The notes under the pieces: model-generated
Database searches by the model: none
Seen by the model: only the letters and a program-made list of their open reading frames with translations
What the model was told of the DNA's origin: nothing
Assembly (NCBI RefSeq): GCF_039614845.1
Contig: NZ_JBDIML010000001.1
Span: forward strand, 496,001-560,000
Origin: Ornithinibacillus xuwenensis
Lineage (GTDB): Bacteria > Bacillota > Bacilli > Bacillales > Amphibacillaceae
Direction: 5' to 3'
Length of the DNA stretch: 64,000 bases
Made by a program: the position numbers and the translations under genes
Part shown: positions 16,702 through 25,460 of the stretch, piece after piece
How the letters are laid out: each line of letters opens with the position of its first letter
Numbering within the stretch: position 1 is the first letter of the stretch

Positions 16702-17679
16702 ATGCAAAAAGAAAAAGTCATTATAATTGGTGCTGGCCCTTGTGGACTTGCTAGTGCAATTTCGCTTAAAGAGAAGGGGATTGACGCATTACTTATTGAA
16801 AAAGGAAATATTGTCAATGCTATTTATAACTATCCTACTCATCAAACCTTTTTTAGTTCTAGTGAAAAATTGGAAATAGGTGGTATTCCGTTTATAACAG
16901 AAAGACAAAAACCAGTTCGAAATCAAGCGTTAGCTTATTATCGAAGTGTCACGGAAAGAAAACAATTACGTGTAAAAGCCTTTGAGGAAGTAATTTCACT
17001 GCATAAGGAAAATGAGCAATTTGTCATTACAACGAATAAACAATCGGGGGAGCATCTCAAATACTTGGCAGATAATGTGATTATTGCTACTGGATATTAT
17101 GATCAACCGCATTATATGAATGTAACTGGAGAAGAGCTGCCAAAAGTAATGCACTATTTTAAAGAAGGTCACCCATATTATAAGAAAAATGTTGTTGTCA
17201 TAGGAGGTAAGAACTCTGCAGTTGATGCCGCATTAGAGCTCCATAAGGCCGGTGCAAATATAACGGTGCTTTATCGAGGTGAAAGTTATTCTCAGAGTAT
17301 TAAACCATGGATATTACCTGATTTTGATTCTTTAGTACGAAAAGATATTATTAAAATGGTATTTAATTCCCATGTTTCAAAGATTACCGAAGATGCAGTG
17401 TATTATACCGTTAATGGTAAAGAATATCGTATTGAAAATGATTTTGTTTTTGCCATGACAGGCTATCGTCCAAACTTTAAATTAATACAGGAAATTGGTG
17501 TCTTATTTAACGAAGATAATGGGAAACCGATATATGATGAGGAGACGTATGAAACCAATGTGTCTGGAGTATTTGTTTCTGGGGTAGTTGCAGCGGGAAA
17601 TAATAATAACGAAATCTTTATCGAAAATGGAAGATTTCATGGCGAAAAAATTGCAAATGTGATTGCAGCTCGTCTGTGA
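16702..17679 (+). CDS. ypdA: bacillithiol disulfide reductase YpdA
   Basis: YpdA (Bdr) is a flavoprotein that reduces oxidised bacillithiol with NADPH. The 325-residue protein starts with the FAD-binding GAGPCGLASA motif (about residues 10-19, with the conserved Cys after Pro). It has a second dinucleotide-binding motif VIGGKNSAVDAALEL (about 170-184) for NADPH. It lacks the CxxC pair of thioredoxin reductase, as usual for YpdA. bshA, the first bacillithiol synthesis gene, is at 49974-51107 in this window. GGAAG precedes the ATG at 16702. Confidence 0.93.
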   Translation: MQKEKVIIIGAGPCGLASAISLKEKGIDALLIEKGNIVNAIYNYPTHQTFFSSSEKLEIGGIPFITERQKPVRNQALAYYRSVTERKQLRVKAFEEVISLHKENEQFVITTNKQSGEHLKYLADNVIIATGYYDQPHYMNVTGEELPKVMHYFKEGHPYYKKNVVVIGGKNSAVDAALELHKAGANITVLYRGESYSQSIKPWILPDFDSLVRKDIIKMVFNSHVSKITEDAVYYTVNGKEYRIENDFVFAMTGYRPNFKLIQEIGVLFNEDNGKPIYDEETYETNVSGVFVSGVVAAGNNNNEIFIENGRFHGEKIANVIAARL

Positions 17680-17699
17680 GCTTTATCTTATTAATGAGA

Positions 17700-17739
17700 A
17701 CGTACAGTAATTCATCTTGAATTTTCTGTGCGTTTTTTT
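17700..17739 (+). terminator. terminator of ypdA
   Basis: Arms starting ACGTACAG (17700-17707) and ending CTGTGCGT (17726-17733) pair, with an inner AATTCA/TGAATT stem, and lead into seven Ts. Confidence 0.75.
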
Positions 17740-17752
17740 GCTTTTAAATTGA

Positions 17753-17772
17753 AAGGGGGATTATTCCCCCTT
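17753..17772 (-). terminator. possible terminator of ansA
   Basis: AAGGGGG (17753-17759) and CCCCCTT (17766-17772) form a 7-bp stem downstream of the minus-strand asparaginase gene. The tail on that strand is TCAATTT, a poor U run. Confidence 0.45.
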
Positions 17773-17787
17773 ACCTAAATTCTATCC

Positions 17788-18759
17788 TTATAAATCCTTT
17801 TCAAAAATGTTCCGCAAATCCTCCATGTCTGAAGTGTTCTCTAGTGCAATTAATAATTTTAGACGTGCCTTTGGACCTGTAAGTCCAGTAGTAAAGATAA
17901 TCCCCATTTCCTTTAATCGTTTCCCTCCACCTTCATATGCATACGTTGGTTGAACCGTACCTCGAAAGCTTCTCGAAACTAACACAATTGGAATATTATC
18001 TGCTAGAATGTTCTTGATTGGTTCAATGGTTTCCTTCGGTAAATTTCCTTGTCCAAGACCTTCAATTACTAATCCATCTGGTTTCCCGCTATGGATAGCT
18101 TCCATGATTCGACTGTCCATGCCTGCGTATGCCTTAAGGAGAAATACATTTTTGGAAATATGCTTAACAGGATAAGTAATTCTAGTTACTAGCTGATGGT
18201 GAAAGATTATCGACTCCTTCGTAACGATTCCAATTGGTCCATATTGAGGACTTTGAAATGTAGCCACGTTGCTAGTTGATGTTTTGGTTACATTTATTGC
18301 ACTATGAATTTCATCATTCATCACGACAAGTACGCCTTTGGAGTATGCATTATTGGATAATACTACTCGAATTGAGCTAATGAGATTATATAGAGCATCA
18401 GATCCTATTTCATTACTTGACCTCATGGCACCAGTCAGGATCACAGGCTTATTCGTATTTAGAACTAACTCTAAAAAGTAGGCTGTTTCCTCTAATGTAT
18501 CAGTACCATGTGTAACGACGATTCCATCATATTCTGACAAGGAATTTTTAATGGTATCGGCTAATTGAAGCATATGATTCGGTGTTATATGAGGAGATGG
18601 TAACGAAAATTCAATATGCTCCTCAATGACGATGGTTTCTCCAAAATGATAAGGAATATTGGATAATGGATGTGTATTCGTGGTATTCACTTCTCCGGTT
18701 TCTTTATTTTCAAGCATTGAGATTGTACCACCAGTATGAATAATTAATATTTTTTTCAT
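17788..18759 (-). CDS. ansA: type I L-asparaginase AnsA
   Basis: This enzyme hydrolyses asparagine to aspartate and ammonia. The 323-residue protein has both asparaginase signatures: HTGGTISML near the N-terminus (first catalytic Thr) and THGTDTLEETAYFLEL (second Thr with Asp). There is no signal peptide, so it is the cytoplasmic type I form. It is a single gene on the minus strand between ypdA and prsW; B. subtilis has ansA in an ansAB operon elsewhere, and no ansB (aspartase) is present here. AGGTGACC precedes the ATG on the minus strand. Confidence 0.93.
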   Translation of the reverse strand: MKKILIIHTGGTISMLENKETGEVNTTNTHPLSNIPYHFGETIVIEEHIEFSLPSPHITPNHMLQLADTIKNSLSEYDGIVVTHGTDTLEETAYFLELVLNTNKPVILTGAMRSSNEIGSDALYNLISSIRVVLSNNAYSKGVLVVMNDEIHSAINVTKTSTSNVATFQSPQYGPIGIVTKESIIFHHQLVTRITYPVKHISKNVFLLKAYAGMDSRIMEAIHSGKPDGLVIEGLGQGNLPKETIEPIKNILADNIPIVLVSRSFRGTVQPTYAYEGGGKRLKEMGIIFTTGLTGPKARLKLLIALENTSDMEDLRNIFEKDL

Positions 18760-18858
18760 TGGGTCACCTGCTTTTATAAATAACTTTTAAAATTGTGTAT
18801 TTTCAACCGTTTGGTTAAGTGTTACGATAAACTTAGTTCAATATGAAAGGGTTACATT

Positions 18859-19491
18859 ATGTTAGGTATCATTTCAGCTGGAGTTGCTCCCGCATTAGCA
18901 TTAATGTCTTTTTTTTATTTAAAAGACAAGATTACTGAGCCTATCTCACTAATTATTCGAACGTTTATTTATGGTTGTTTAATCGTCTTTCCGATTATGT
19001 TTATTCAATACGCTTTTGAAGGAATTCAAGTCAATAGTATATTTGTTGAATCCTTTTTCATCGTTGCTTTTTTAGAAGAATTTTTTAAATGGTTTATTTT
19101 TCTTTATGTAATTTATCAACATACAGAATTCGATGCCCATTATGATGGTATTGTTTATGCAGTTTCCATCAGTCTAGGATTTGCTACGGTTGAAAATATA
19201 TTGTACTTATTTGTTAATGGAATTGAGTACGCATTTACTAGGGCATTATTCCCGGTTTCTTCCCACGCATTATTCGGTGTGATTATGGGGTACCATTTTG
19301 GAAAAGCAAAAATGAAAGAAAGCAATGTTATATGGCATATCGTTCTTGCATTATTTATACCAATTGCATTACATGGTACCTATAATTCTATATTAATGGT
19401 AGTAGACGAAAATTGGGCGTTCTATGCTATACCATTTATGATTGTTCTTTGGTTCTTTAGTATGCATCATGCAAAAAAAGCAAGCATTTAA
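18859..19491 (+). CDS. prsW: intramembrane metalloprotease PrsW
   Basis: PrsW is the site-1 protease for anti-sigma factors such as RsiW in B. subtilis, opening sigma-W-dependent envelope stress responses. The 210-residue protein has about five membrane helices and the family motifs EEFFKW (about residues 74-79), FATVENILYL and SSHALFGVIMGYHFG, with conserved Glu and His as metal ligands. AAAGGG precedes the ATG at 18859. It lies between ansA and sleB, matching the ypdC position of B. subtilis. The target anti-sigma factor is not in the window. Confidence 0.92.
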   Translation: MLGIISAGVAPALALMSFFYLKDKITEPISLIIRTFIYGCLIVFPIMFIQYAFEGIQVNSIFVESFFIVAFLEEFFKWFIFLYVIYQHTEFDAHYDGIVYAVSISLGFATVENILYLFVNGIEYAFTRALFPVSSHALFGVIMGYHFGKAKMKESNVIWHIVLALFIPIALHGTYNSILMVVDENWAFYAIPFMIVLWFFSMHHAKKASI

Positions 19492-19505
19492 TAGACCTAG
19501 TATGG

Positions 19506-19531
19506 AGACCACTTCTAAGAGTGGTCTTTTT
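19506..19531 (+). terminator. terminator of prsW
   Basis: A perfect 8-bp stem (AGACCACT 19506-19513, AGTGGTCT 19520-19527) with a 6-base loop, followed by Ts. Confidence 0.8.
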
Positions 19532-19578
19532 ATTTTATCTTGAATTCATGCATAAATAAATCATTTCATCGAAAAATA

Positions 19579-19585
19579 GATACTA
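19579..19585 (+). promoter_or_regulatory. possible sigma-G -10 element of sleB
   Basis: GATACTA resembles the forespore sigma-G -10 (CATACTA). sleB-ypeB is sigma-G dependent in B. subtilis, but no good -35 at 17-18 bases is visible (TGCATA at 19549-19554 is 24 bases away), so support is weak. Confidence 0.25.
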
Positions 19586-19616
19586 CTAGATAATGAAGAA
19601 AGCGAGAGGAATCAAC

Positions 19617-20525
19617 ATGAGTCTAAAAAAATTCTTCTTTTTAATTATTATATGTCTATTTGCTATAGGACTTCAAGAAACATATAATCCTAAAGAAGTA
19701 GATGCATTTACAAATCAAGTAATTCAACGTGGTGCCACGGGTGATGATGTCATTGAATTGCAAGCTAGATTACAGTATACAGGGTTCTATAATGGAAAGA
19801 TTGATGGAGTTTTCGGTTGGGGTACATACTGGGCACTCCGCAATTTTCAAGAGGATTTCGGGTTAGATATTGATGGATTAGCAGGTGCTACAACCAAAGA
19901 AAAGCTTGTAAAAGCAAGTAAATATAATGCTGCTTGGGTTAAGGAGCAAATCCGAAAAGGTAATGATTTTACGTACTATGGTGGTACAGATATCAATAAA
20001 CAAACACAGTCCAATAAACAGAACCAGGCCGGGGGAGGACAAGCTACAAATCCGAAACCACAGCAGCCTCAAAAACAGCCAGATACGAATACACAGAATA
20101 CAGGAAATACAAGCCAACAAAATAATACTCCGGCAAGAGATACTGCTGCAGTAAATGTACCACAAGGATTCTCGCAAAATGATATTAATTTGATGGCAAA
20201 CGCAGTGTATGGTGAGTCAAGAGGCGAACCATATGAAGGACAAGTAGCTGTTGCAGCGGTTATTTTAAATCGTGTAGCAAGTGCAACCTTTCCAAATACA
20301 GTTGCAGGGGTAATCTTTGAGCCGCGAGCCTTTACAGCGGTTGCAGATGGTCAAATATGGTTAACACCGAATCAAAAGTCGAAAGAAGCAGTCTTGGATG
20401 CTATTAACGGTTGGGACCCAACTGGAGAAGCAATTTATTACTTTAATCCAGATACAGCAACATCAAGTTGGATTTGGGGTAGACCACAAATTAAACGAAT
20501 TGGAAAACATATCTTTTGTAAATAG
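19617..20525 (+). CDS. sleB: spore cortex-lytic enzyme SleB
   Basis: SleB is a lytic transglycosylase that breaks down cortex peptidoglycan during germination. The 302-residue protein has an N-terminal signal sequence, then a peptidoglycan-binding domain (about 35-100, with LQARLQYTGFYNGKIDGVFG). A Gln/Asn-rich linker (about 125-180) is followed by a C-terminal Hydrolase_2 domain containing the catalytic Glu in YGESRGEPYEGQVAVAAV. I chose the ATG at 19617 because AGAGGA (19605-19610) precedes it; the ATG at 19593 lacks a site. ypeB follows 14 bases later, the usual two-gene germination operon. Confidence 0.95.
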   Translation: MSLKKFFFLIIICLFAIGLQETYNPKEVDAFTNQVIQRGATGDDVIELQARLQYTGFYNGKIDGVFGWGTYWALRNFQEDFGLDIDGLAGATTKEKLVKASKYNAAWVKEQIRKGNDFTYYGGTDINKQTQSNKQNQAGGGQATNPKPQQPQKQPDTNTQNTGNTSQQNNTPARDTAAVNVPQGFSQNDINLMANAVYGESRGEPYEGQVAVAAVILNRVASATFPNTVAGVIFEPRAFTAVADGQIWLTPNQKSKEAVLDAINGWDPTGEAIYYFNPDTATSSWIWGRPQIKRIGKHIFCK

Positions 20526-20539
20526 AGAGGTGATGGAAC

Positions 20540-21883
20540 ATGTTACGATGGATAGCAATAGGAATTCTATCTCTTGGTGTTGCTGGAACAGCCGCTTGGG
20601 GGTATATGGAGCACCAGGAGAAAAATGCCATTTTAATTCAAGCGGAAAATACGTATCAACGATCCTTTCATGAATTAACGTATAATATTGATTTGATGCA
20701 CGATAAAATAGGTACCGCAATTGCAATGAATTCTAGGGAACGATTATCACCACAGCTGGCTGAAATATGGCGACTAACTTCTGATTCATTATCAAATGTT
20801 GGTCAGCTTCCGCTTACATTATTACCATTTAATAAAACGGAGGAATTTTTATCAGACATAGGTGATTTTACGTATCGAACTGCTATTAGAGATCTTGAGA
20901 AGGACCCACTTTCTGATGAAGAAATCGAGACCCTTAAGAATCTTTATGCACAAGCTGGCGATATCAAAGACGAACTAAGACAAGTGCAGCATACAGCAAT
21001 GGAAAACAATCTTAGATGGATGGATGTGCAATTGGCGTTAGCGACAGAAGATGAGCAAGCAGACAATACCATTATTGATGGATTCAAAACGGTAGAGAAA
21101 ACAGTAGAAGGCTTTTCCCAAGCAAATGTAGATTCATCCATAATTGGAACTTCCTCAAAAACCCACCAGTATGAAAATGTTACTGGAGATAAATTAAGTG
21201 AAGAAAAGGCATTGGATTATAGTAAAGATTTATTCAATGTAAAAGATGTAAATGACTTAAGAATTACATCCACAGGTGAAGGCGCAGATATACCGCTGTA
21301 TAGTGTATCGTATAATAACGGGAATAAGAACGCGTACTTGGATATAACACAACAGGGTGGTCATCCGATTAATCTGTTAGTTGATCGACCTATTGGTGAA
21401 AAGAAAATCAGTCTTAATGAAGGGTTTACTGTGGCAGAAAAGTATATAAAAGAGCATGGGTTTGATAATATGACATTATTGAATAGTAGTGAATTTAATA
21501 ATGTTGGCATGTACTCGTTCATTTATCAACAAGATGATGTGAGAGTGTTTTCGGATGCAATAGAGGTAAAGATAGCCCTAGATAATGGTGATATCTTAGG
21601 ACTGACTTCCAATAATTACTTTATGAATCATCATGAAAGAGAAATTCCGGAGCCTGAATTAACACTAGATGACGCTAGAGATTATGTGAACCCAAATGTT
21701 CAAATCCAAGAAGAATTCTTAGCAGTTATCGATAATGATCTCGGTGATGAAGTATTGACCTACGAATTTTTAGGATTGTTAGGAGACGACACGTATCGAA
21801 TTTTTATCAATGCCATGGATGGAACCGAGGAAAAGGTTGAAAAACTGAACGGTAAAGAAATAAATTATGCTGGAGTTTCGTAG
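20540..21883 (+). CDS. ypeB: germination protein YpeB
   Basis: YpeB is required for SleB to be present and held inactive in the dormant spore. The 447-residue protein has an N-terminal hydrophobic anchor (about 5-20), a helical N-terminal domain (about 30-200), and C-terminal PepSY-type repeats (about 220-445). AGAGGTG precedes the ATG. It follows sleB with 14 bases between, so the two are surely co-transcribed. A strong terminator begins at the stop codon. Confidence 0.94.
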   Translation: MLRWIAIGILSLGVAGTAAWGYMEHQEKNAILIQAENTYQRSFHELTYNIDLMHDKIGTAIAMNSRERLSPQLAEIWRLTSDSLSNVGQLPLTLLPFNKTEEFLSDIGDFTYRTAIRDLEKDPLSDEEIETLKNLYAQAGDIKDELRQVQHTAMENNLRWMDVQLALATEDEQADNTIIDGFKTVEKTVEGFSQANVDSSIIGTSSKTHQYENVTGDKLSEEKALDYSKDLFNVKDVNDLRITSTGEGADIPLYSVSYNNGNKNAYLDITQQGGHPINLLVDRPIGEKKISLNEGFTVAEKYIKEHGFDNMTLLNSSEFNNVGMYSFIYQQDDVRVFSDAIEVKIALDNGDILGLTSNNYFMNHHEREIPEPELTLDDARDYVNPNVQIQEEFLAVIDNDLGDEVLTYEFLGLLGDDTYRIFINAMDGTEEKVEKLNGKEINYAGVS

Positions 21884-21911
21884 GGAAAGGTTTTAGTCCT
21901 TTCCCTTTTTT
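21883..21911 (+). terminator. terminator of sleB-ypeB
   Basis: A perfect 8-bp stem (GGGAAAGG 21883-21890, CCTTTCCC 21898-21905) followed by six Ts. The 5' arm starts at the last base of the ypeB stop codon. Confidence 0.88.
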
Positions 21912-21975
21912 ACTTTTTTTGTGATAATGAGTATAGAGAAAATAATTTGATGGAGATTGTATATGGGGGATTGTC

Positions 21976-22635
21976 ATGAAAATTGGCGAATTTTTAACAT
22001 TAGAGGTATTTCATACTGAAACAAATAGCGTGCAGAAATATCGGTGTAAAATAATTGATATGAATAAAGAGAATTTGTATATTGATTATCCAGTAAATAT
22101 GAAAACAAAGCGTACTACTATTTTTCAGGTTGGAACAAAGCTAGATGCGGAATTTTTTGGGAACAATCAATCGGTTTATCGATTTAAAACAGTGATAAAA
22201 GAAAGACGACGGGGAAAAATACCTACACTTGCTCTTGAAATACCGGATGAGGAAAAGATAGAACGTATTCAACGACGACAATATGTTCGAGTTGATACTG
22301 CGATTGATATTGCAATACATAGCGAAGAAAATAAGTTTACACCTTTTACAACTGTTTCCGTTGACCTTAGTGGCGGAGGATTGTCTATAGTCGTACCAAG
22401 AGGCGTACAACTAGCTGAAAATACAAAAATCAGGCTATATCTAGTTCTTCCAATGCAATCTGGCGATTATCAATATCTTCATATAGCAGGAGAAGTTGTT
22501 CGTATCATTGAGAGTAAAAACGCTGCAACAACAGCTTCCATAAAGCTATTATCGCTTAGTAAGCTAGAACAACAAGGAATCATACGCTACTGTTTTGAAA
22601 AGCAACGAGAAGCAAGGCAAAAAGAACTTCATTAG
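21976..22635 (+). CDS. motI: PilZ-domain c-di-GMP-binding flagellar brake (YpfA/MotI-like)
   Basis: The 219-residue protein has an N-terminal YcgR-like domain (about 1-95) and a C-terminal PilZ domain. The c-di-GMP-binding motifs are visible as RRQYVRVD (RxxxR) and DLSGGGLSI (D/NxSxxG). In B. subtilis the gene at this position, ypfA (motI, dgrA), encodes a c-di-GMP receptor that inhibits flagellar motor rotation. GGGGGAT lies before the ATG. It stands alone between terminators and cmk; the small ypfB of B. subtilis is absent. Confidence 0.9.
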   Translation: MKIGEFLTLEVFHTETNSVQKYRCKIIDMNKENLYIDYPVNMKTKRTTIFQVGTKLDAEFFGNNQSVYRFKTVIKERRRGKIPTLALEIPDEEKIERIQRRQYVRVDTAIDIAIHSEENKFTPFTTVSVDLSGGGLSIVVPRGVQLAENTKIRLYLVLPMQSGDYQYLHIAGEVVRIIESKNAATTASIKLLSLSKLEQQGIIRYCFEKQREARQKELH

Positions 22636-22698
22636 AATAGTTGAAGGTGTTATGATATAGAAGCAACTTTTGATAGACAAATGAGAGGAAGAGTATTT

Positions 22699-23373
22699 AT
22701 GCAAAAACTATTCGCAATCGCTATTGATGGTCCTGCTGCAGCTGGAAAGAGCACTGTAGCAAAGATTGTTGCTCATAGATTATCGTATATCTATATTGAT
22801 ACTGGAGCGATGTACAGGGCTATCACATTTAAAGCATTAGAACAAGCTGTTGATGTTAATGACGAAGCAGCATTAGTAACACTTTTGAAGTCTACTGATA
22901 TTGAGTTGATCCAACATGATGAAGGACAACGTGTCTTATTAGATCGCCAAGATGTAACGGAAGCAATTAGAACAAATGATGTTACGAATAATGTATCCTA
23001 TGTTGCAAAACATCCATTAGTTCGTGAGGATATGGTAGCACGGCAGCAGGAACTTGCCGAAAAAAGAGGCGTCGTGATGGATGGTCGTGATATTGGAACA
23101 AAGGTTATTCCTGATGCGGAGGTTAAAATCTTTCTAGTAGCCTCTGTGGAGGAACGTGCGATGAGAAGACACACCGAGAATCTAAAAAAGGGATTTGAAT
23201 CTAATTTAGAAGAATTAAAGAAAGAAATTGAGAAAAGAGACTTAATTGATTCGAAACGAGAGGCTTCTCCTTTAGTGAAGGCAGAGGATGCAATTGAAAT
23301 TGATACAACCTCTCTTTCAATTGAAGATGTAGCAGAACGAATTCTAGCAGAAGTGAATAAAAACGTTAAATAA
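22699..23373 (+). CDS. cmk: cytidylate kinase
   Basis: Cmk phosphorylates CMP and dCMP with ATP. From the ATG at 22699 the protein is 224 residues, the same length as in B. subtilis, and begins MQKLFAIAIDGPAAAGKSTV with the P-loop at residues 11-19. The CMP-binding Asp/Arg motifs (DTGAMYRAIT and DGRDIGT) and the lid region (ERAMRRH) follow. AGAGGAAG at 22684-22691 supports this start; the ATG at 22681 lies before that site. Next downstream is the S1-domain gene, as in B. subtilis and many bacteria. Confidence 0.95.
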   Translation: MQKLFAIAIDGPAAAGKSTVAKIVAHRLSYIYIDTGAMYRAITFKALEQAVDVNDEAALVTLLKSTDIELIQHDEGQRVLLDRQDVTEAIRTNDVTNNVSYVAKHPLVREDMVARQQELAEKRGVVMDGRDIGTKVIPDAEVKIFLVASVEERAMRRHTENLKKGFESNLEELKKEIEKRDLIDSKREASPLVKAEDAIEIDTTSLSIEDVAERILAEVNKNVK

Positions 23374-23532
23374 AAGTATCGAGGAATGGAAAACTATAGC
23401 AGATTTACGGTATATTATTTGTGAAATTTTGTTTACTTTACTTGACAAATATATGTAAATATTAGAAGTTATAAAAAAGAACTTTTTTTCAGAATTTATA
23501 CGTTTGTTGTTTTTGGTTAAGGAGGAAATGGA

Positions 23533-24666
23533 ATGAGTGAAGCGAATCAAGAAAACCTAAATTTAATTGTTGGGGATACGGTAACAGGAACAGTTGTTAA
23601 AATAGAGGACAAACATGTTCTTGTCGATTTTGGATTTAAGACTGAGGGGATTATTCCAATAAGTGAGCTTTCCAATCTCCACATTGAAACACCAAATGAG
23701 GTTGTGTCAGAAGGTGACAGCCTAACACTTACGATTAAAAAGATTGAAGATGATGAGGTTATTCTTTCCAAAAAAGCGGTTGATCGTGATTTAGCATGGG
23801 GAGATCTGGAAGAGAAGTATAATAGTGGAGAAGTTTTTGATGTACAAGTGAAAGAAGTTGTAAAAGGTGGTTTAGTTGCTGACATCGGTGTTCGGGGCTT
23901 TATTCCTGCCTCTTTAGTTGAATCACACTATGTTGATGACTTCTCTGAATATCAAGATTGCACATTATCCGTGAAAATTGTAGAGCTTGATAAGGAGCAA
24001 AATCGAGTTATTCTTTCTCATCGTGCAGTTGCTGAAGAAGAAGAAGCTTCTAAAAAATCACAGGCTTTACAACAAATAGAAGCTGGAAAAGTATTAGAAG
24101 GTACTGTTCAACGAATTACAGATTTTGGTGTGTTTGTTGATCTTGGTGGTATTGATGGTTTAGTACATATCTCCCAATTAGCTCATGAACATGTACGTAA
24201 TGCATCTCAAATAGTTTCTGAAGGAGATAAAATTAAGGTAGAAGTATTATCCGTTGATCGTGATAACGAGCGAATTTCTTTATCTCGTAAAAAAGTACTT
24301 CCTGGACCTTGGTCAAATATTAACGAAAAAGTTAAACCAGGTCAGATAGTGGAAGGTACGGTTAAGCGACTTGTTAATTTTGGAGCATTTATTGAAGTGC
24401 TTCCTAACATCGAAGGACTTGTTCATATTTCACAAATAGCAAACAGACATATTGGTACTCCTCAAGAGGTCTTAGAAGTAGGCCAAAAGGTTACAGTAAA
24501 AATTTTAGATATCAATGAGTCAGAAGAAAGAATGTCATTAAGCATTCGAGAAGTTGAAGAAGAACAAGAAGCAAAAGAATTTGAGCAATACGCTAAAGAT
24601 GAAGAGCAATCTAGCTTCCAATTTGGTGATCTAATTGGTGACAAATTAAATAAATTTAAAAAATAA
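23533..24666 (+). CDS. ypfD: S1 RNA-binding domain protein (YpfD, ribosomal protein S1 homologue)
   Basis: The 377-residue protein is made of four consecutive S1 domains (about 10-80, 98-168, 185-255 and 272-342), each with the typical GxVxxIxxFGxFVDLG-like core. An acidic C-terminal tail follows. It is the short Bacillus form of ribosomal protein S1, which is not a stable ribosomal subunit in low-G+C Gram-positives and is dispensable in B. subtilis (family knowledge). AAGGAGG precedes the ATG. About 160 bases separate it from cmk. A strong terminator follows. Confidence 0.93.
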   Translation: MSEANQENLNLIVGDTVTGTVVKIEDKHVLVDFGFKTEGIIPISELSNLHIETPNEVVSEGDSLTLTIKKIEDDEVILSKKAVDRDLAWGDLEEKYNSGEVFDVQVKEVVKGGLVADIGVRGFIPASLVESHYVDDFSEYQDCTLSVKIVELDKEQNRVILSHRAVAEEEEASKKSQALQQIEAGKVLEGTVQRITDFGVFVDLGGIDGLVHISQLAHEHVRNASQIVSEGDKIKVEVLSVDRDNERISLSRKKVLPGPWSNINEKVKPGQIVEGTVKRLVNFGAFIEVLPNIEGLVHISQIANRHIGTPQEVLEVGQKVTVKILDINESEERMSLSIREVEEEQEAKEFEQYAKDEEQSSFQFGDLIGDKLNKFKK

Positions 24667-24683
24667 GAAATACTATAGAGAAG

Positions 24684-24713
24684 ACTCCTTTCAGAGATGA
24701 AAGGAGTTTTTTT
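24684..24713 (+). terminator. terminator of ypfD
   Basis: A perfect 10-bp stem (ACTCCTTTCA 24684-24693, TGAAAGGAGT 24698-24707) with a GAGA tetraloop is followed by Ts. Confidence 0.92.
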
Positions 24714-24795
24714 GTTGGTCATAGGAGTAAACGATATGGACTGGGTTTAAAATATACATTTGAAAGCAATAATAAATATGGTAGGTGATTGTAAA

Positions 24796-25371
24796 GTGGA
24801 AGGCGTATATTTTTATTGGTTCTGTTGGTTGTTTTGGATAGTTATTACCTTCCTTATGCCAAAAAGTAAAAAAAGAACTGTTTTAGCAGTCTGGTTATTA
24901 GTCATTATTACAGTGTCAAACCTGTATCTCTCATTCAATTACATTGAAATATCCATGTCATTTTTACTCATAATTGTCGGGAGCTTTATTTCTATTTCAT
25001 TATTAAGTCGAATCGGATTTAGCATCTTTTCTGCTTTTACCATAATGATTGGATTTACGAGCTTATTAATATGGGAGGCACATGCTCCAGTTTGGATTTT
25101 CATGCCTAGGCTATTGATTATTCCAATCATATGCGTCCTATTGATAACGTTCATTGCTAAAGGCCTTCAGAAAAGGATGACACTTGTTACGCTGGGATTA
25201 TGCGGTGGGGAATTTTTGTACAGTGTAATGGTATCTAGATTTTCGATTCGACAGACAATAGGTGAGCGAGAATTTTTAGATACGTTATTAATCGTCCTAT
25301 TTATCTTAGTTTGTTTGGAAGTAATTCAAAAAGGTAGAGAAAAATTCATATTAGTAATCCGAAAAGCATGA
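24796..25371 (+). CDS. yphA: YphA-like membrane protein of unknown function
   Basis: This 191-residue hydrophobic protein has about six predicted membrane helices and no recognisable catalytic motif. It lies between ypfD and the YIEGIA gene, the place of B. subtilis yphA, and has similar size and topology. I chose GTG at 24796 because AGGTGA (24783-24788) is 7 bases upstream and the protein then begins directly before the first helix (MEGVYFYWFCW). An in-frame upstream start at 24760 would add twelve residues not supported by a binding site. The function is unknown. Confidence 0.72.
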   Translation: MEGVYFYWFCWLFWIVITFLMPKSKKRTVLAVWLLVIITVSNLYLSFNYIEISMSFLLIIVGSFISISLLSRIGFSIFSAFTIMIGFTSLLIWEAHAPVWIFMPRLLIIPIICVLLITFIAKGLQKRMTLVTLGLCGGEFLYSVMVSRFSIRQTIGEREFLDTLLIVLFILVCLEVIQKGREKFILVIRKA

Positions 25372-25460
25372 ATTATTTGGACTAGCTAAGATAGGTCCAT
25401 CTAATAGTGGTGCTCGTTGTCAATTTCTAAATGAAGCAATTAAACAGCAATTGAGGTGTC

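Noticed and set aside
23441..23446. Perfect TTGACA upstream of ypfD as a promoter
   Set aside because: No acceptable -10 lies 16-18 bases downstream; the nearest AT-rich boxes are 22 bases away or more.
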